Shown piece by piece: positions 32,882-41,870 of a DNA stretch of 64,000 nucleotides. How positions within the stretch are numbered: position 1 is the stretch's first letter; each line of letters begins with the position of its first letter. The notes below the pieces were generated by a model. That model was not told the origin of the DNA, searched no databases, and worked only from the letters and a program-made list of their open reading frames with translations. The translations under genes were made by a program, and so were the position numbers. The DNA lies in the NCBI GenBank assembly GCA_902478645.1, contig CABSLV010000005.1, positions 1 to 64,000 of the forward strand, given 5' to 3'. The stretch comes from an uncultured Flavobacteriales bacterium. Its GTDB lineage: Bacteria; Bacteroidota; Bacteroidia; Flavobacteriales; UBA1820.

Positions 32882-34266
32882 GGCTTCACCGAAGGTTTTG
32901 CCCACAAGCTATCGGGTTCGAAATGCTCGATCCATCGCCCGCACAACTCTTTCTTGCCCGCACGGATGATCACCTGGTCGCTCTCCCCGTCGAGGAACAG
33001 CACCCGCTGCCCGCGGATATAATCCTTGATCGGGAAAATATCGTACTGGTTGCGCCGTCCCTGAGGACTGCGGGCGCTGATAGCCGGGCAATTCGTGTAA
33101 TACGTATACATCGAGGCCTTCTGGTAACTGTCGCGGAATACCACCGGCGCATCGCCCGCCACATCGTGAATGCTCCCGGCCCATTCCTTCTGGTGATGGT
33201 ACGGCGTATCGAGTCCCGGAAGGAACAAGGCGACCCGCACCACGAAGATCAGAAAAGCGGAAAACAAGGAAGCCCCCACGAAATACCTCGCCTTCCTCTC
33301 ACTGCGCAACACATAATGGAACGTAAAATACATCGCCGGGATGATGGCTACCACCGTCCAGTGCGGTTCCACATGCCCCTTGAACGTCATCAGGAAAAAG
33401 AATGCCAGAAAGCCCCAGAACAAAAAGCGCATGGCGCGAGCCATCCTGCCGGGATTCTTTTTCCCGCCTTTCCACACGGCCAGCACCATCACCGGAAACA
33501 GGAACGGGCCGAAGACCGCCAGTTGGTTGAGCGGATACTCCCACGTATAGCGGAACTTGTACGCCTTATCGGCCGTACGCTCGTACAAGTGATAGGACAG
33601 CGAAGGAAAATCGTGTTCCACCTGCCAAGTGATGTGGGGCACCAGCAGCACCAATGCCGTAAGGGCCGCGATATAAAAATAACGGTCGCGCAGCAGTTTC
33701 ACATTGGAGGCTACCACCAGCAGCAACACCAGTGCTCCGTGGTACTTGCTGTACAACACGGCGGCCGCCAGGACACCTACCAGGATCGCTTTGAGAACAT
33801 TCTCACTCTTGAGGAACCAGCGGTAAGCCAGCAGGAACAGGGATACGAAGAACAACAGCGGCCCGTCGGGTACGATCATGAATCCGTACACGCTCACCAT
33901 CGGGATGGACAGGGCCATCAGGATAAAGACATTGACGTACTTGTACTTGTCCTTGTGCTCGATCAGTTTCCAAACGGCGTACAGGAACAAGGTCGAGGAA
34001 ATGGCCGAAAACAGCCGCAATCCCAACACCTTGCCGAACATCTGCATCCCGGCCCAAGCGAACATGCCCACCATCGGCGGATGGTCGAAATACCCCCAGG
34101 CCGGAAACATGGCGTACATGTAATAGTACGGTTCGTCCTCGTTCAGTCCGGAAAACACCCCCTGCACATAACTCAGCACAAACCACAGCAGGAGGAACAC
34201 ACGGAGTTTTTCCCGTGCCCAGCCCGCATCCCGGGTCGTAAGAAAATTCAAAGCCTTCATATCCAT
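32878..34266 (-). CDS. GT-C (ArnT/PMT-like) membrane glycosyltransferase
   Basis: A 462-residue polytopic inner-membrane protein with about ten segments. The first periplasmic loop has the acidic motif NEDEPYYYMYAM (about 42-53), the catalytic-type Asp/Glu pair of GT-C enzymes, followed by DHPPMVGMFAW. Such enzymes transfer a sugar from a polyprenyl phosphate carrier to lipid A, a glycan or a protein on the outer face of the membrane. The soluble C-terminal domain (about 345-460) is typical of this subgroup. Donor and acceptor are unknown. It overlaps DUF4271 by four bases and follows the LysM gene by 22 bp. Confidence 0.88.
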   Translation of the reverse strand: MDMKALNFLTTRDAGWAREKLRVFLLLWFVLSYVQGVFSGLNEDEPYYYMYAMFPAWGYFDHPPMVGMFAWAGMQMFGKVLGLRLFSAISSTLFLYAVWKLIEHKDKYKYVNVFILMALSIPMVSVYGFMIVPDGPLLFFVSLFLLAYRWFLKSENVLKAILVGVLAAAVLYSKYHGALVLLLVVASNVKLLRDRYFYIAALTALVLLVPHITWQVEHDFPSLSYHLYERTADKAYKFRYTWEYPLNQLAVFGPFLFPVMVLAVWKGGKKNPGRMARAMRFLFWGFLAFFFLMTFKGHVEPHWTVVAIIPAMYFTFHYVLRSERKARYFVGASLFSAFLIFVVRVALFLPGLDTPYHHQKEWAGSIHDVAGDAPVVFRDSYQKASMYTYYTNCPAISARSPQGRRNQYDIFPIKDYIRGQRVLFLDGESDQVIIRAGKKELCGRWIEHFEPDSLWAKPSVKP

Positions 34267-34288
34267 CGCCTGTCCTCCTGTCTTTTGG

Positions 34289-36058
34289 TCAGTACAAAAG
34301 CACCGTCCCCCTGTCGGGGGTATGCATCAGAATAAACACCTCGGTATTGACATAGCCTCCGCCCAGGTACTTGATAAAGCGGAAACGATCCGCCACCTGC
34401 TCGCTGGGATAGGACGTGAGCGCCGTCTCGTTGTCCGGTTCCACCGCCATGCGGGACAGCACATCGTAGGTAACATCGAATCCCACCAGGGAGTACGTCC
34501 CGGGGAACTCCCGGAAATGCCGCCGGAACGAACGAACGAAATCGTTGTACTGCGCCCGGCCCGTATTTTCAAACATCCGGTCGGCATAAACAAAGCGTAC
34601 CCGCGAAGCAGCCTGACCCTGCGCCTCCCGCATGAGTTTTCCGGCCGCCGTATTGGCCTCGAAGGCATAGACCTCCACCGGGTCCAGCCGGTTGGAGAGT
34701 TCCACCGCCTGATAGACTTCGGCCACGGTCGATCCGGTGAGCGAGGGGACGATCAAAACCGGAGAAACGCCCTGCCGGATCATCCCGCTCAAACGGGCTG
34801 CGTTCTCTCCCAGATCGGTATCGAGTACTTCCACCGAGGTAATCCCCCGCTGGGCCAACGCACTCTTCACCCGGGCGATGAGCGTTCCCTGCCCGGTGGA
34901 GGAAGCCATGAGGATCACCTTGCGATCCGGCGAGAGGTTGTCCTGAAGGTACCGCAGAATCGCCCGCTGCAAGTCTTCGGCCGGTGCGGATACCTGAAGG
35001 ATATTGGGCGAGGAGACCACGTCGTGGCGCAGGGAAAGCGGAGAGACCACGATCGCCTTGCTGCCGCGAAGATTCCTGGCCGCCCGCTCGGCCACCTCGG
35101 CATACAACGGCCCGATCACCACATCGGTCTGCGAAAAATCGTGTGCGGCCATCAGGCTGTCTATCGTCAGGGTATCCCTGCGGGTATCGAACACCCGCAC
35201 TTGCGCCACCAAACCTTGCCCGGCGAGCGAATCGAGTGCCATGCGTACCCCCATGTAAAATCCCAGCGCTACGTTGGAATCGGCCAGACGCCGCGCCGGA
35301 GTTTCCCCTACCAGCGAATCGGCCCGATCGAGGTAAAACGGCAGGAGCACATCCACCCTCAATGCCCTGCGGACGTTCAACTGACTGGCCTGGTGCAGGG
35401 AGAAAGCATCATTGCCTTGCCGCCAAGGATCGTCCGGTACTGGCGGAAATCCCGTCAGTTGGTCCTCCGGTGCTTCGTCCTGCGGCTGCCGGAGGGGTGG
35501 TTCGGAACGGCGGTCGGTCTGCGAGGCAACTGACGAAGACGTGTCCTGCGGTCTGGCCACAGGGGGAACCTGCTCCGCAGGGGTCGTTTCCGGAGTACCC
35601 ATCACCGGGATGCGGAGCGTCATCCCGATCTTGAGCACCGAAGTTTTCAGTTCGGGATTGTACTCCTTGAGCTGATCCTGGGTAATGCCCCACTGCCGCG
35701 AGATGCCGTAGACGGTCTCCTTGGGAGCGACCACATGCGTAGCGAATTCTACAGGTTGCTGTACCACGGGAGCCTGCTGAACCACTTGCGCAGCAGCCTG
35801 TTCCCTCTGCTGCTGGAGCTTTTTGCGCTCCTTGCGCGAAGGGATGATCAAGATGTCGCGCGCACGGAGCTCGCGGGTCTTGTACGCTTGGTTGTATTCC
35901 AGCAGTTCCTCCACGCTCAAACCGAAACGGTCGGCGATGGTCTGCATCGTATCGCTTTTCTTTACCCGATACGTTTCCACCGCCTGGGCATCGGCCGAAA
36001 GCGCCCACCCTGCCAGCAGAAACACCAGAAAAAATGTTCTCGTAAAAGATACAGGCAT
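34289..36058 (-). CDS. LysM protein with a periplasmic-binding (LppC/PBP1-like) domain
   Basis: A 589-residue exported protein. Residues 1-25 are a signal peptide (GWALSADAQA). Two LysM modules bind peptidoglycan: about 28-75 (ETYRVKKSDTMQTIADRFGL) and about 108-155 (ATHVVAPKETVYGISRQWGI). A low-complexity Pro/Gln/Ser linker follows, then a type I periplasmic-binding fold (about 235-589: VDVLLPFYLDRADS, DVVIGPLYAEVAERAARNL, VILMASSTGQGTLIARV). This architecture is common in Bacteroidota; a role as envelope scaffold or activator of wall synthesis, as for LpoA, is possible but unproven. Confidence 0.88.
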   Translation of the reverse strand: MPVSFTRTFFLVFLLAGWALSADAQAVETYRVKKSDTMQTIADRFGLSVEELLEYNQAYKTRELRARDILIIPSRKERKKLQQQREQAAAQVVQQAPVVQQPVEFATHVVAPKETVYGISRQWGITQDQLKEYNPELKTSVLKIGMTLRIPVMGTPETTPAEQVPPVARPQDTSSSVASQTDRRSEPPLRQPQDEAPEDQLTGFPPVPDDPWRQGNDAFSLHQASQLNVRRALRVDVLLPFYLDRADSLVGETPARRLADSNVALGFYMGVRMALDSLAGQGLVAQVRVFDTRRDTLTIDSLMAAHDFSQTDVVIGPLYAEVAERAARNLRGSKAIVVSPLSLRHDVVSSPNILQVSAPAEDLQRAILRYLQDNLSPDRKVILMASSTGQGTLIARVKSALAQRGITSVEVLDTDLGENAARLSGMIRQGVSPVLIVPSLTGSTVAEVYQAVELSNRLDPVEVYAFEANTAAGKLMREAQGQAASRVRFVYADRMFENTGRAQYNDFVRSFRRHFREFPGTYSLVGFDVTYDVLSRMAVEPDNETALTSYPSEQVADRFRFIKYLGGGYVNTEVFILMHTPDRGTVLLY

Positions 36059-36094
36059 ATATCCGTTGATTTTCTTGTTTACTTTCTACCCTTG

Positions 36095-36316
36095 CTACGA
36101 CTGCACAGCACGACCTTGACGGTCGGAGTCGTTTCCCCTGCGGGGAAAACGCCCCGCCAGCACTCCCAGAAACAAGCCCAGAAGCAGCCCGAGTGGGATA
36201 TTGCCGATCGCTGCCCCGAGAAGCAGCCCCAGGGCTATCCCCAACGACAAATAACGACCGACCTCCCGCCCCGAAGGCCGGGAAACGCCGTCTCCTTTCT
36301 GAGGAATATCGTCCAT
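36095..36316 (-). CDS. Small glycine-zipper membrane protein
   Basis: A 73-residue protein with a hydrophilic front and a glycine-zipper membrane region (SLGIALGLLLGAAIGNIPLG, then LLLGLFLGVLAG, about 22-57) and a basic tail. The function is unknown. The ATG at 36316 is preferred to a TTG at 36340. It lies between guaA and the LysM gene on the same strand and is probably part of that operon. Confidence 0.7.
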   Translation of the reverse strand: MDDIPQKGDGVSRPSGREVGRYLSLGIALGLLLGAAIGNIPLGLLLGLFLGVLAGRFPRRGNDSDRQGRAVQS

Positions 36317-36368
36317 TGCGTGCCTAACTTTCTTCGTCAAAATGCTGTGTCGGATCGCCTCCCGGGGA

Positions 36369-37895
36369 TCATTCCCATTCGATGGTGGCCGGCGGTTTGG
36401 AACTGATGTCGTACACCACGCGGTTCACGCCCTTGACCTTGTTGATGATGTCGTTCGATACCTTGGCCAGGAACTCGTACGGCAAGTGCGACCAGTCGGC
36501 CGTCATGCCGTCGGTGGATTCCACTGCCCGCAAAGCCACGACCCGCTCGTAGGTGCGTTCGTCGCCCATCACGCCTACCGACTGAACGGGGAGCAGGATT
36601 GCACCCGCCTGCCATACTTTCTTGTAGAGTCCCCACTGACGCAGCGCGGAGATAAAAATGTCGTCCACATCCTGCAGGATCCGCACCTTCTCCGGCGTAA
36701 TATCGCCCAGGATGCGGATGGCCAACCCCGGTCCGGGGAACGGATGGCGCGAGAGGAGTTCGTCGGGGATACCCAAAGTCGCTCCCACGCGGCGCACTTC
36801 GTCCTTGAAGAGGGTACGGAGCGGCTCGACCACCTTGAGTTTCATGTAGGCCGGCAACCCGCCCACGTTGTGGTGGCTCTTGATGGTGGCCGAAGGTCCC
36901 TTGACCGAGCAGGATTCGATCACATCAGGGTAAATGGTCCCCTGTGCCAACCACCGGGCATCCTTGATCTTGGCCGCCTCGGCGTCGAACACATCGATGA
37001 ACGACGCCCCGATGGCCTTGCGCTTCTTTTCAGGATCGGTAACCCCGGCCAAAACCTTGTAAAAACGCTCGCTGGCATCCACACCCACGATATTGAGCCC
37101 CATGTCCTTGTATTGGGCCAGGACGCTTTCGTATTCGTTCTTGCGCAGCAGACCGTTGTTGACAAAGATGCAGGTGAGCCGATCCCCGATGGCCCGTGAG
37201 AGCAGTACCCCGGCCACTGTCGAATCCACACCTCCCGAGAGTCCCAACACGACCTTGTCCTGCCCGAGGGTCTCGCGCAGGGATGCGATGGTGGTCTCCA
37301 CGAACGAATCGGGCGTCCAGTCCTGTTTCAGGCCGGCTACCCCTACCAGGAAATTGCGCAGAAGCTGCGTGCCGTGCTCCGAGTGGTACACCTCGGGGTG
37401 GAACTGTATGCCGTAGGTCTTCTCGCCCTCGATCTTGTAGGCAGCTACCGCCACATCGGCCGTGGAAGCGATGATGCGGAAACCCTGGGGAAGCTGCTGG
37501 ATGGTGTCTCCGTGGCTCATCCACACTTGCGTACCGACGGGGATGTCCTTGAGCAGCGGCTCGTCCGGGTCGATCTGCACGATATTGGCCCGGCCATACT
37601 CGCGCACCTGGCTGGGAAGGACCTCCCCTCCCGCGCAGTAGGCGAGGTACTGGGCGCCGTAGCACACCCCGAGCAAGGGGAAGCGGCCGCGAAAGAGCGA
37701 AAGATCCACCTGAGGAGCATCGTCCTGACGCACCGACGAGGGACTTCCGCTAAGGATCACCGCACCGAAAGCCGACAGGTCGGGCACTTTGTTGAAGGGA
37801 TGGATCTCGCAATAGATATTGAGTTCGCGCACCCGACGGGCGATGAGTTGCGTGTACTGCGAACCGAAATCGAGGATCAGAACTTTGTTCTCCAT
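36369..37895 (-). CDS. guaA: GMP synthase (glutamine-hydrolysing)
   Basis: A 508-residue bifunctional enzyme that aminates XMP to GMP. The N-terminal class I glutamine amidotransferase domain has Cys78 (GVCYGAQYL) and the FHPEVYHSEHG His/Glu segment. The ATP-pyrophosphatase domain shows SGGVDSTV, and the C-terminal dimerisation domain ends with the usual KPPATIEWE. Length is standard. With purA in the same window both purine branches from IMP to AMP and GMP are represented, though at separate loci. Confidence 0.98.
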   Translation of the reverse strand: MENKVLILDFGSQYTQLIARRVRELNIYCEIHPFNKVPDLSAFGAVILSGSPSSVRQDDAPQVDLSLFRGRFPLLGVCYGAQYLAYCAGGEVLPSQVREYGRANIVQIDPDEPLLKDIPVGTQVWMSHGDTIQQLPQGFRIIASTADVAVAAYKIEGEKTYGIQFHPEVYHSEHGTQLLRNFLVGVAGLKQDWTPDSFVETTIASLRETLGQDKVVLGLSGGVDSTVAGVLLSRAIGDRLTCIFVNNGLLRKNEYESVLAQYKDMGLNIVGVDASERFYKVLAGVTDPEKKRKAIGASFIDVFDAEAAKIKDARWLAQGTIYPDVIESCSVKGPSATIKSHHNVGGLPAYMKLKVVEPLRTLFKDEVRRVGATLGIPDELLSRHPFPGPGLAIRILGDITPEKVRILQDVDDIFISALRQWGLYKKVWQAGAILLPVQSVGVMGDERTYERVVALRAVESTDGMTADWSHLPYEFLAKVSNDIINKVKGVNRVVYDISSKPPATIEWE

Positions 37896-37949
37896 GTAAT
37901 TGTCTTGGTATTTATTGCTTTGTTATTCTTCCTTGGTGTTTGTCCTTCT

Positions 37950-38699
37950 TCATTGCAGGTAATCGGCTATCTGGAACCGTACGCGCATCCGGTAATGCAA
38001 TTTGATCTTGACCGTACTTTCGTCCTGAAGACTGCCTTCGCCTTCGGCCGAAGAGAGCATCGTCAGGTTGCTTTCCAAGTATTGCGTCGGCTGGAAAGCA
38101 TTGTTTTCATCCGGTTCGACGATAAAGAGAATATCCCCCAGACGCTTCCCGACCGCTTCGAGCAGGTACTGGGCTTTCTCCCGGGCCGCCTGCAAAGCGA
38201 GGATCTTGCCTTCTTCGCGATACTGGGCTATGTCCTTGTTTTTGAGTTCGGCGATCTGGAACGACTCTATCCCGCGCAGATTGCCCGCGCGCAGGATTCG
38301 GTTGACGGTAGCAAAATCGAACACCCGCACCTGGTATTGTTTTCCCATCAGGAAATCTCGTCCCCGTTCACGCCAGGACTCTCCCACATCCTGCACGGAG
38401 ATGTCCTCCTGGCGCACACCCGCAGCGATCAGAGCCCGGGTTACCTGCGTCTCGATACGTTCCAAGGGGACCTTGGTGCGGTAATCCTCGGGCTTGGAAC
38501 GGCGGTCGAATTCCTCCTCCCAGTACTCCCGGATATAGATCGAGAGAATGATTTCGTCCGGATCGACTTCGAGTTCCGAAGAGCCGGTTACCTCGATGTA
38601 ACGCACCGGAGGGATGCCGTCTGTCGGCGAGAACGTCTGTGCCGCGGCCGGCCATGCGACCCAAACCGACAAAAACAAAGACAAAACCAAAGTTTTCAT
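37950..38699 (-). CDS. SIMPL-domain (DUF541) periplasmic protein
   Basis: A 249-residue exported protein. The signal peptide ends in AWPAAAQ (about residue 21). The body matches the SIMPL/DUF541 fold: RYIEVTGSSELEVDPDEIIL at the mature start, a central variable part, and KILALQAAREKAQYLLEAVG near 170-190 followed by a beta-rich end. SIMPL proteins are membrane-associated and implicated in stress tolerance; the exact function is unclear. The ATG at 38699 is chosen because upstream in-frame sequence is a purine-rich spacer giving an unnatural Lys/Arg/Glu chain. It lies 54 bp upstream of guaA. Confidence 0.85.
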   Translation of the reverse strand: MKTLVLSLFLSVWVAWPAAAQTFSPTDGIPPVRYIEVTGSSELEVDPDEIILSIYIREYWEEEFDRRSKPEDYRTKVPLERIETQVTRALIAAGVRQEDISVQDVGESWRERGRDFLMGKQYQVRVFDFATVNRILRAGNLRGIESFQIAELKNKDIAQYREEGKILALQAAREKAQYLLEAVGKRLGDILFIVEPDENNAFQPTQYLESNLTMLSSAEGEGSLQDESTVKIKLHYRMRVRFQIADYLQ

Positions 38700-38830
38700 A
38701 TCGCTTCTCTTTTTTGTTCCTTCCTGTTTGTGTCTCTCCTTGCCTGCGTTTCTCTCTTCCTTCCTTGCTCTTTTTCCTGCATCCCGTTTTTCTGTCCTCC
38801 TGCCTCGTTCTTCCCCGGTGTTCCTTGTCA
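38700..38830 (-). other. Purine-rich spacer upstream of the SIMPL gene
   Basis: The plus strand is pyrimidine-rich over about 130 bases, so the transcript is a G/A-rich leader or spacer. Its in-frame reading is a low-complexity Lys/Arg/Glu chain. Similar spacers occur at 46367-46475, 48043-48199 and 48974-49113. Confidence 0.6.
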
Positions 38831-38865
38831 AAGGCTCGGGGCAAAAGCAAATGGAGATCGAGGGA

Positions 38866-39612
38866 TCAGAAATTGGGGGTAAAGGTTTTCTTTTCGTAGA
38901 ATTTGCCGATGGCCGCCACGACCTCGTCCGGAGTGTCCACCAGAGAGATCAGGTCGAGGTCTTCGGGAGCGATCATTCCCTCGGTCACCAAGCGTTCGCG
39001 GATCCAGTCGAGCAGCCCGCCCCAATACTCGGATCCCACCATGACGATGGGATACAGGGTCGATTTGCCGGTCTGGATCAAGGTAATGGCCTCGAAGAGT
39101 TCATCGAGCGTACCGAAACCTCCGGGCATCACTACAAAGGCCTGCGCATACTTGACGAACATCACCTTACGGACAAAAAAGTGGCTGAAATACACATTTT
39201 TGTCCTTGTCGATAAAGGGGTTCGAATTTTGTTCGTGCGGCAGTTCGATGTTCATCCCGCAGGAAGTTCCTCCTCCGAAGTACGCGCCTTTGTTGGCCGC
39301 CTCCATGATACCCGGGCCTCCACCGGTGATAATACCGAAGCCCAGTCCGGTCAACCGGTAGGCGATCTGCTCGGCCAACCGGTAGTATTTCGTGCCGGGC
39401 TTGATGCGCGCCGAACCGAAAATGGACACGCAGGGCCCGATGCGCGCCATGATGTCGAAACCGCTGACGAATTCGCTCATCACCTTGAAGATGGACCACG
39501 AATCGTTCGTCTTGATGTCGTTCCACGTATGGGGTTTGAAATCGTTGCGGATCTGCTGTTCGATCTCGCTCACCGAGGTCCCTGCTACGGGAAGGTTTTC
39601 TTCTTTTTCCAT
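38866..39612 (-). CDS. LOG-family (TIGR00730) Rossmann-fold protein
   Basis: A 248-residue protein of the lysine decarboxylase-like/LOG family. Signature motifs are FGIITGGGPGIMEAANKGA (about 92-110) and VVMPGGFGTLDELFEAITLI (about 160-179). Family members act as cytokinin riboside-monophosphate phosphoribohydrolases or more generally hydrolyse nucleoside monophosphates. The first 60 residues are a helical extension longer than in the smallest LOG proteins. Start at ATG 39612, 9 bp after the end of the upstream gene, so the two are co-transcribed. Confidence 0.93.
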   Translation of the reverse strand: MEKEENLPVAGTSVSEIEQQIRNDFKPHTWNDIKTNDSWSIFKVMSEFVSGFDIMARIGPCVSIFGSARIKPGTKYYRLAEQIAYRLTGLGFGIITGGGPGIMEAANKGAYFGGGTSCGMNIELPHEQNSNPFIDKDKNVYFSHFFVRKVMFVKYAQAFVVMPGGFGTLDELFEAITLIQTGKSTLYPIVMVGSEYWGGLLDWIRERLVTEGMIAPEDLDLISLVDTPDEVVAAIGKFYEKKTFTPNF

Positions 39613-39621
39613 GACTTATGT

Positions 39622-40704
39622 TTACGGTTTTTCGTTTTCAGAGGCTGTTTTGTCTTCCCGATCGACAGGAACGATGGTCAGGAGTGCCGTAATGCCGTTG
39701 TGGTCGCTGGCATCGCTGCGCAAGGTGGAAAACTTCGCCGGACGGAACATCTGCTCGTCCGCCAGGATGAAGTCGATGCGCAGGGGATAGAGTTTGATGG
39801 CCCGGAACGTCCGCCCGAAACCGAAACCGGCCTGGGAGAAAGCGTCCGTCAAGTCATCGCCCGCAATGGTAAGGAAGGCATAGGAAAACGGGGTGTTGTT
39901 GAAGTCGCCGGCTACGACACACGGGTAGGGACTGGCATCGATGCTCGCCCGCAGCGTCTCCACCTGGGACTGCTGGCGGATAAATCCGGTGTTGAGACGT
40001 CCCAAAAGCCCCTTGGCCCGATCCTTGAGCTGATCCGACGACAGGGAGGTCAGTTCGTTCACCTCGTCGGCACTGATGCCCAACGACTGCAGATGCACGC
40101 TGTACACCCGCACCACCCGTCCCTCGGGAAGGCGGATATCGGCATACACGGCGTTGTTCTGCGTACGGGGAAAATCCAGATTGCCGGTGCCTACGATGGG
40201 ATATTTGGAAAAAACGGCATCGCAATACCACCCGTGCGGTTGCACGTAGGAATACCGGTAGGCCGACATGTCGCACTTGCCACGGGCATACTCCTGAAAG
40301 CACACCACATCGGGAGTATAACGGGCCACCTCACGGGCGATCTTTTCGGCGGGAGACTCTCCTGCTGCTTCCTGCTTGTAACAAAACCCGTGGACATTAT
40401 AACTGACGATGCGCAAAGTATCGGCATCGGACACCTTCTCCCCTCCGCCCAAGGCAAACGCGTGTCCCAGTTGTCCCCAGCCTACCACCAATGCCAGGAT
40501 GGAATACAAGGCAAACGGATTGAGACGGATGACCCAAAACAGAGCGAAAAGCACATTGACGATGATCAGAAACGGGGCGAGCAACCCTGCCACAGAGATA
40601 TACGGAAGGCTTTCGGGCGGAAAATGCGAGCAGAGGAACACGGCGGCCAAAGCCAGCGCGCAGAGAAGATTGACCGTTTTGATCACCCAGTTGATTATAA
40701 GCAT
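39622..40704 (-). CDS. Membrane-anchored endonuclease/exonuclease/phosphatase-family protein
   Basis: A 360-residue protein with three N-terminal membrane segments (about 8-85) and a C-terminal EEP domain. Catalytic landmarks are SYNVHGF (Asn), FQEYARG (Glu), GDFNNTPFS (Asp/Asn) and SDHNGI (Asp/His). EEP enzymes cleave phosphodiesters in nucleic acids, lipids or signalling molecules. The membrane anchor places the active domain at the envelope. It is common in Bacteroidales; the substrate is unknown. It leads the LOG gene and is divergent from the EamA transporter. Confidence 0.9.
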   Translation of the reverse strand: MLIINWVIKTVNLLCALALAAVFLCSHFPPESLPYISVAGLLAPFLIIVNVLFALFWVIRLNPFALYSILALVVGWGQLGHAFALGGGEKVSDADTLRIVSYNVHGFCYKQEAAGESPAEKIAREVARYTPDVVCFQEYARGKCDMSAYRYSYVQPHGWYCDAVFSKYPIVGTGNLDFPRTQNNAVYADIRLPEGRVVRVYSVHLQSLGISADEVNELTSLSSDQLKDRAKGLLGRLNTGFIRQQSQVETLRASIDASPYPCVVAGDFNNTPFSYAFLTIAGDDLTDAFSQAGFGFGRTFRAIKLYPLRIDFILADEQMFRPAKFSTLRSDASDHNGITALLTIVPVDREDKTASENEKP

Positions 40705-40850
40705 TTTTCCGTGTGCTTTTCCGCTATTTCCCTCCTTACGGTAGAAAGTTGCAATTTATAAAAAAAATACATACTCCCGGCCTCCCCCGGGAGCGATTTC
40801 GGTAGGAAATAAAGTTGACAACCCCCGAGGGGAACTTCCCGCTTTTACCG

Positions 40851-40858
40851 TACCTTTG
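40851..40858 (+). promoter_or_regulatory. -7 box of the EamA gene
   Basis: TACCTTTG is an exact TAnnTTTG match, 34 bases before the ATG at 40892. A clear -33 element is not seen at the usual distance. Confidence 0.5.
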
Positions 40859-40891
40859 CACTCGTAAAATTTGTTCGATCCAAAAAAAACG

Positions 40892-41848
40892 ATGGCTTAT
40901 CCTACCTTAAAGACAGACAACGCAAAAGGCGTATTTTTCGGACTGTTCGCAGCCGTTACCTTCGGGTTTCTGCCGTTCTTTTCCATCCCCCTGATGGCGG
41001 ACGGGATGACAGTTTCGTCACTGCTCTTTTACCGGTTCGTGGTAGCAGCCGGAGTCATGACCCTCGTGGTACTGATAAGACGGATAAACCTGCGCATCAC
41101 CCGCCGGCAATTTTTCATTCTGCTGGGACTGGCCGCCATGTACGTAGCTTCGGCCACCGGACTGGTACATTCGTACATGTATATTCCCAGCGGAGTATCT
41201 ACCACAATCCACTTCATCTACCCGGTGATCGTTACCTGTGCGATGATCTTCTTTTTCCACGAGCGCCGCTCCAAGACCATCTTCACTGCCATGGGAATGG
41301 CCATCGCAGGGGTAGCCCTGCTGTGCTGGACACCGGGCGGAACCCTCGACGTTCGGGGACTGGCCTGGGCCGGATCGACCATTTTCTGGTATGCCTCGTA
41401 CCTGATCATCGTCAACCGCTCCTCGGTGAGCGAGTTGGCCAGCATGACGATGATGTTCTACATCTTCGTGTTGGGCGCCGTCCTGTTTGCCCTGACCACC
41501 CTGGCCGAAGGCGGCCTGCAACCGGTGCGCTCGGTTTACCAGTGGAAAATGCTCGCCGGAGTCGCCCTGCTGGCTACCGTCATCCCGAACGTCGCCCTGC
41601 TCAAGGCGGTAAAGAATTCCGGAGCCGTCGTTACCTCCATCCTGGGATCGGCCGAACCGCTGACCGCCATGCTGGTGGGCATCCTGTATTTCGGCGAGCC
41701 GTTCACCAGCCGCACCCTGCTGGGATTCGTCCTGGTAGTCTGCGCCGTGGTACTGGTGATCCTGAACAAAAACCGGGAAAACAACCCCTTTGTCCGCCTG
41801 AGAAAATACTTCAGTCTGCAAAAACAGAGAGGACATTTAAAAACATAA
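40892..41848 (+). CDS. EamA/DMT-family transporter
   Basis: A 318-residue inner-membrane protein with ten predicted helices arranged as two EamA halves (residues about 10-140 and 150-290). The pattern AAVTFGFLPFFSIPLMADGM at the start, PVIVTCAMIFFFHERRS at the end of the first half, and SAEPLTAMLVGILYFGEPFT in the second half are typical of drug/metabolite exporters. The substrate cannot be predicted. The ATG at 40892 is used; an earlier in-frame TTG at 40871 lies near the predicted transcript start. The antiporter gene follows after 22 bp. Confidence 0.88.
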   Translation: MAYPTLKTDNAKGVFFGLFAAVTFGFLPFFSIPLMADGMTVSSLLFYRFVVAAGVMTLVVLIRRINLRITRRQFFILLGLAAMYVASATGLVHSYMYIPSGVSTTIHFIYPVIVTCAMIFFFHERRSKTIFTAMGMAIAGVALLCWTPGGTLDVRGLAWAGSTIFWYASYLIIVNRSSVSELASMTMMFYIFVLGAVLFALTTLAEGGLQPVRSVYQWKMLAGVALLATVIPNVALLKAVKNSGAVVTSILGSAEPLTAMLVGILYFGEPFTSRTLLGFVLVVCAVVLVILNKNRENNPFVRLRKYFSLQKQRGHLKT

Positions 41849-41870
41849 TTTTTTATCCTATCAACAAAAT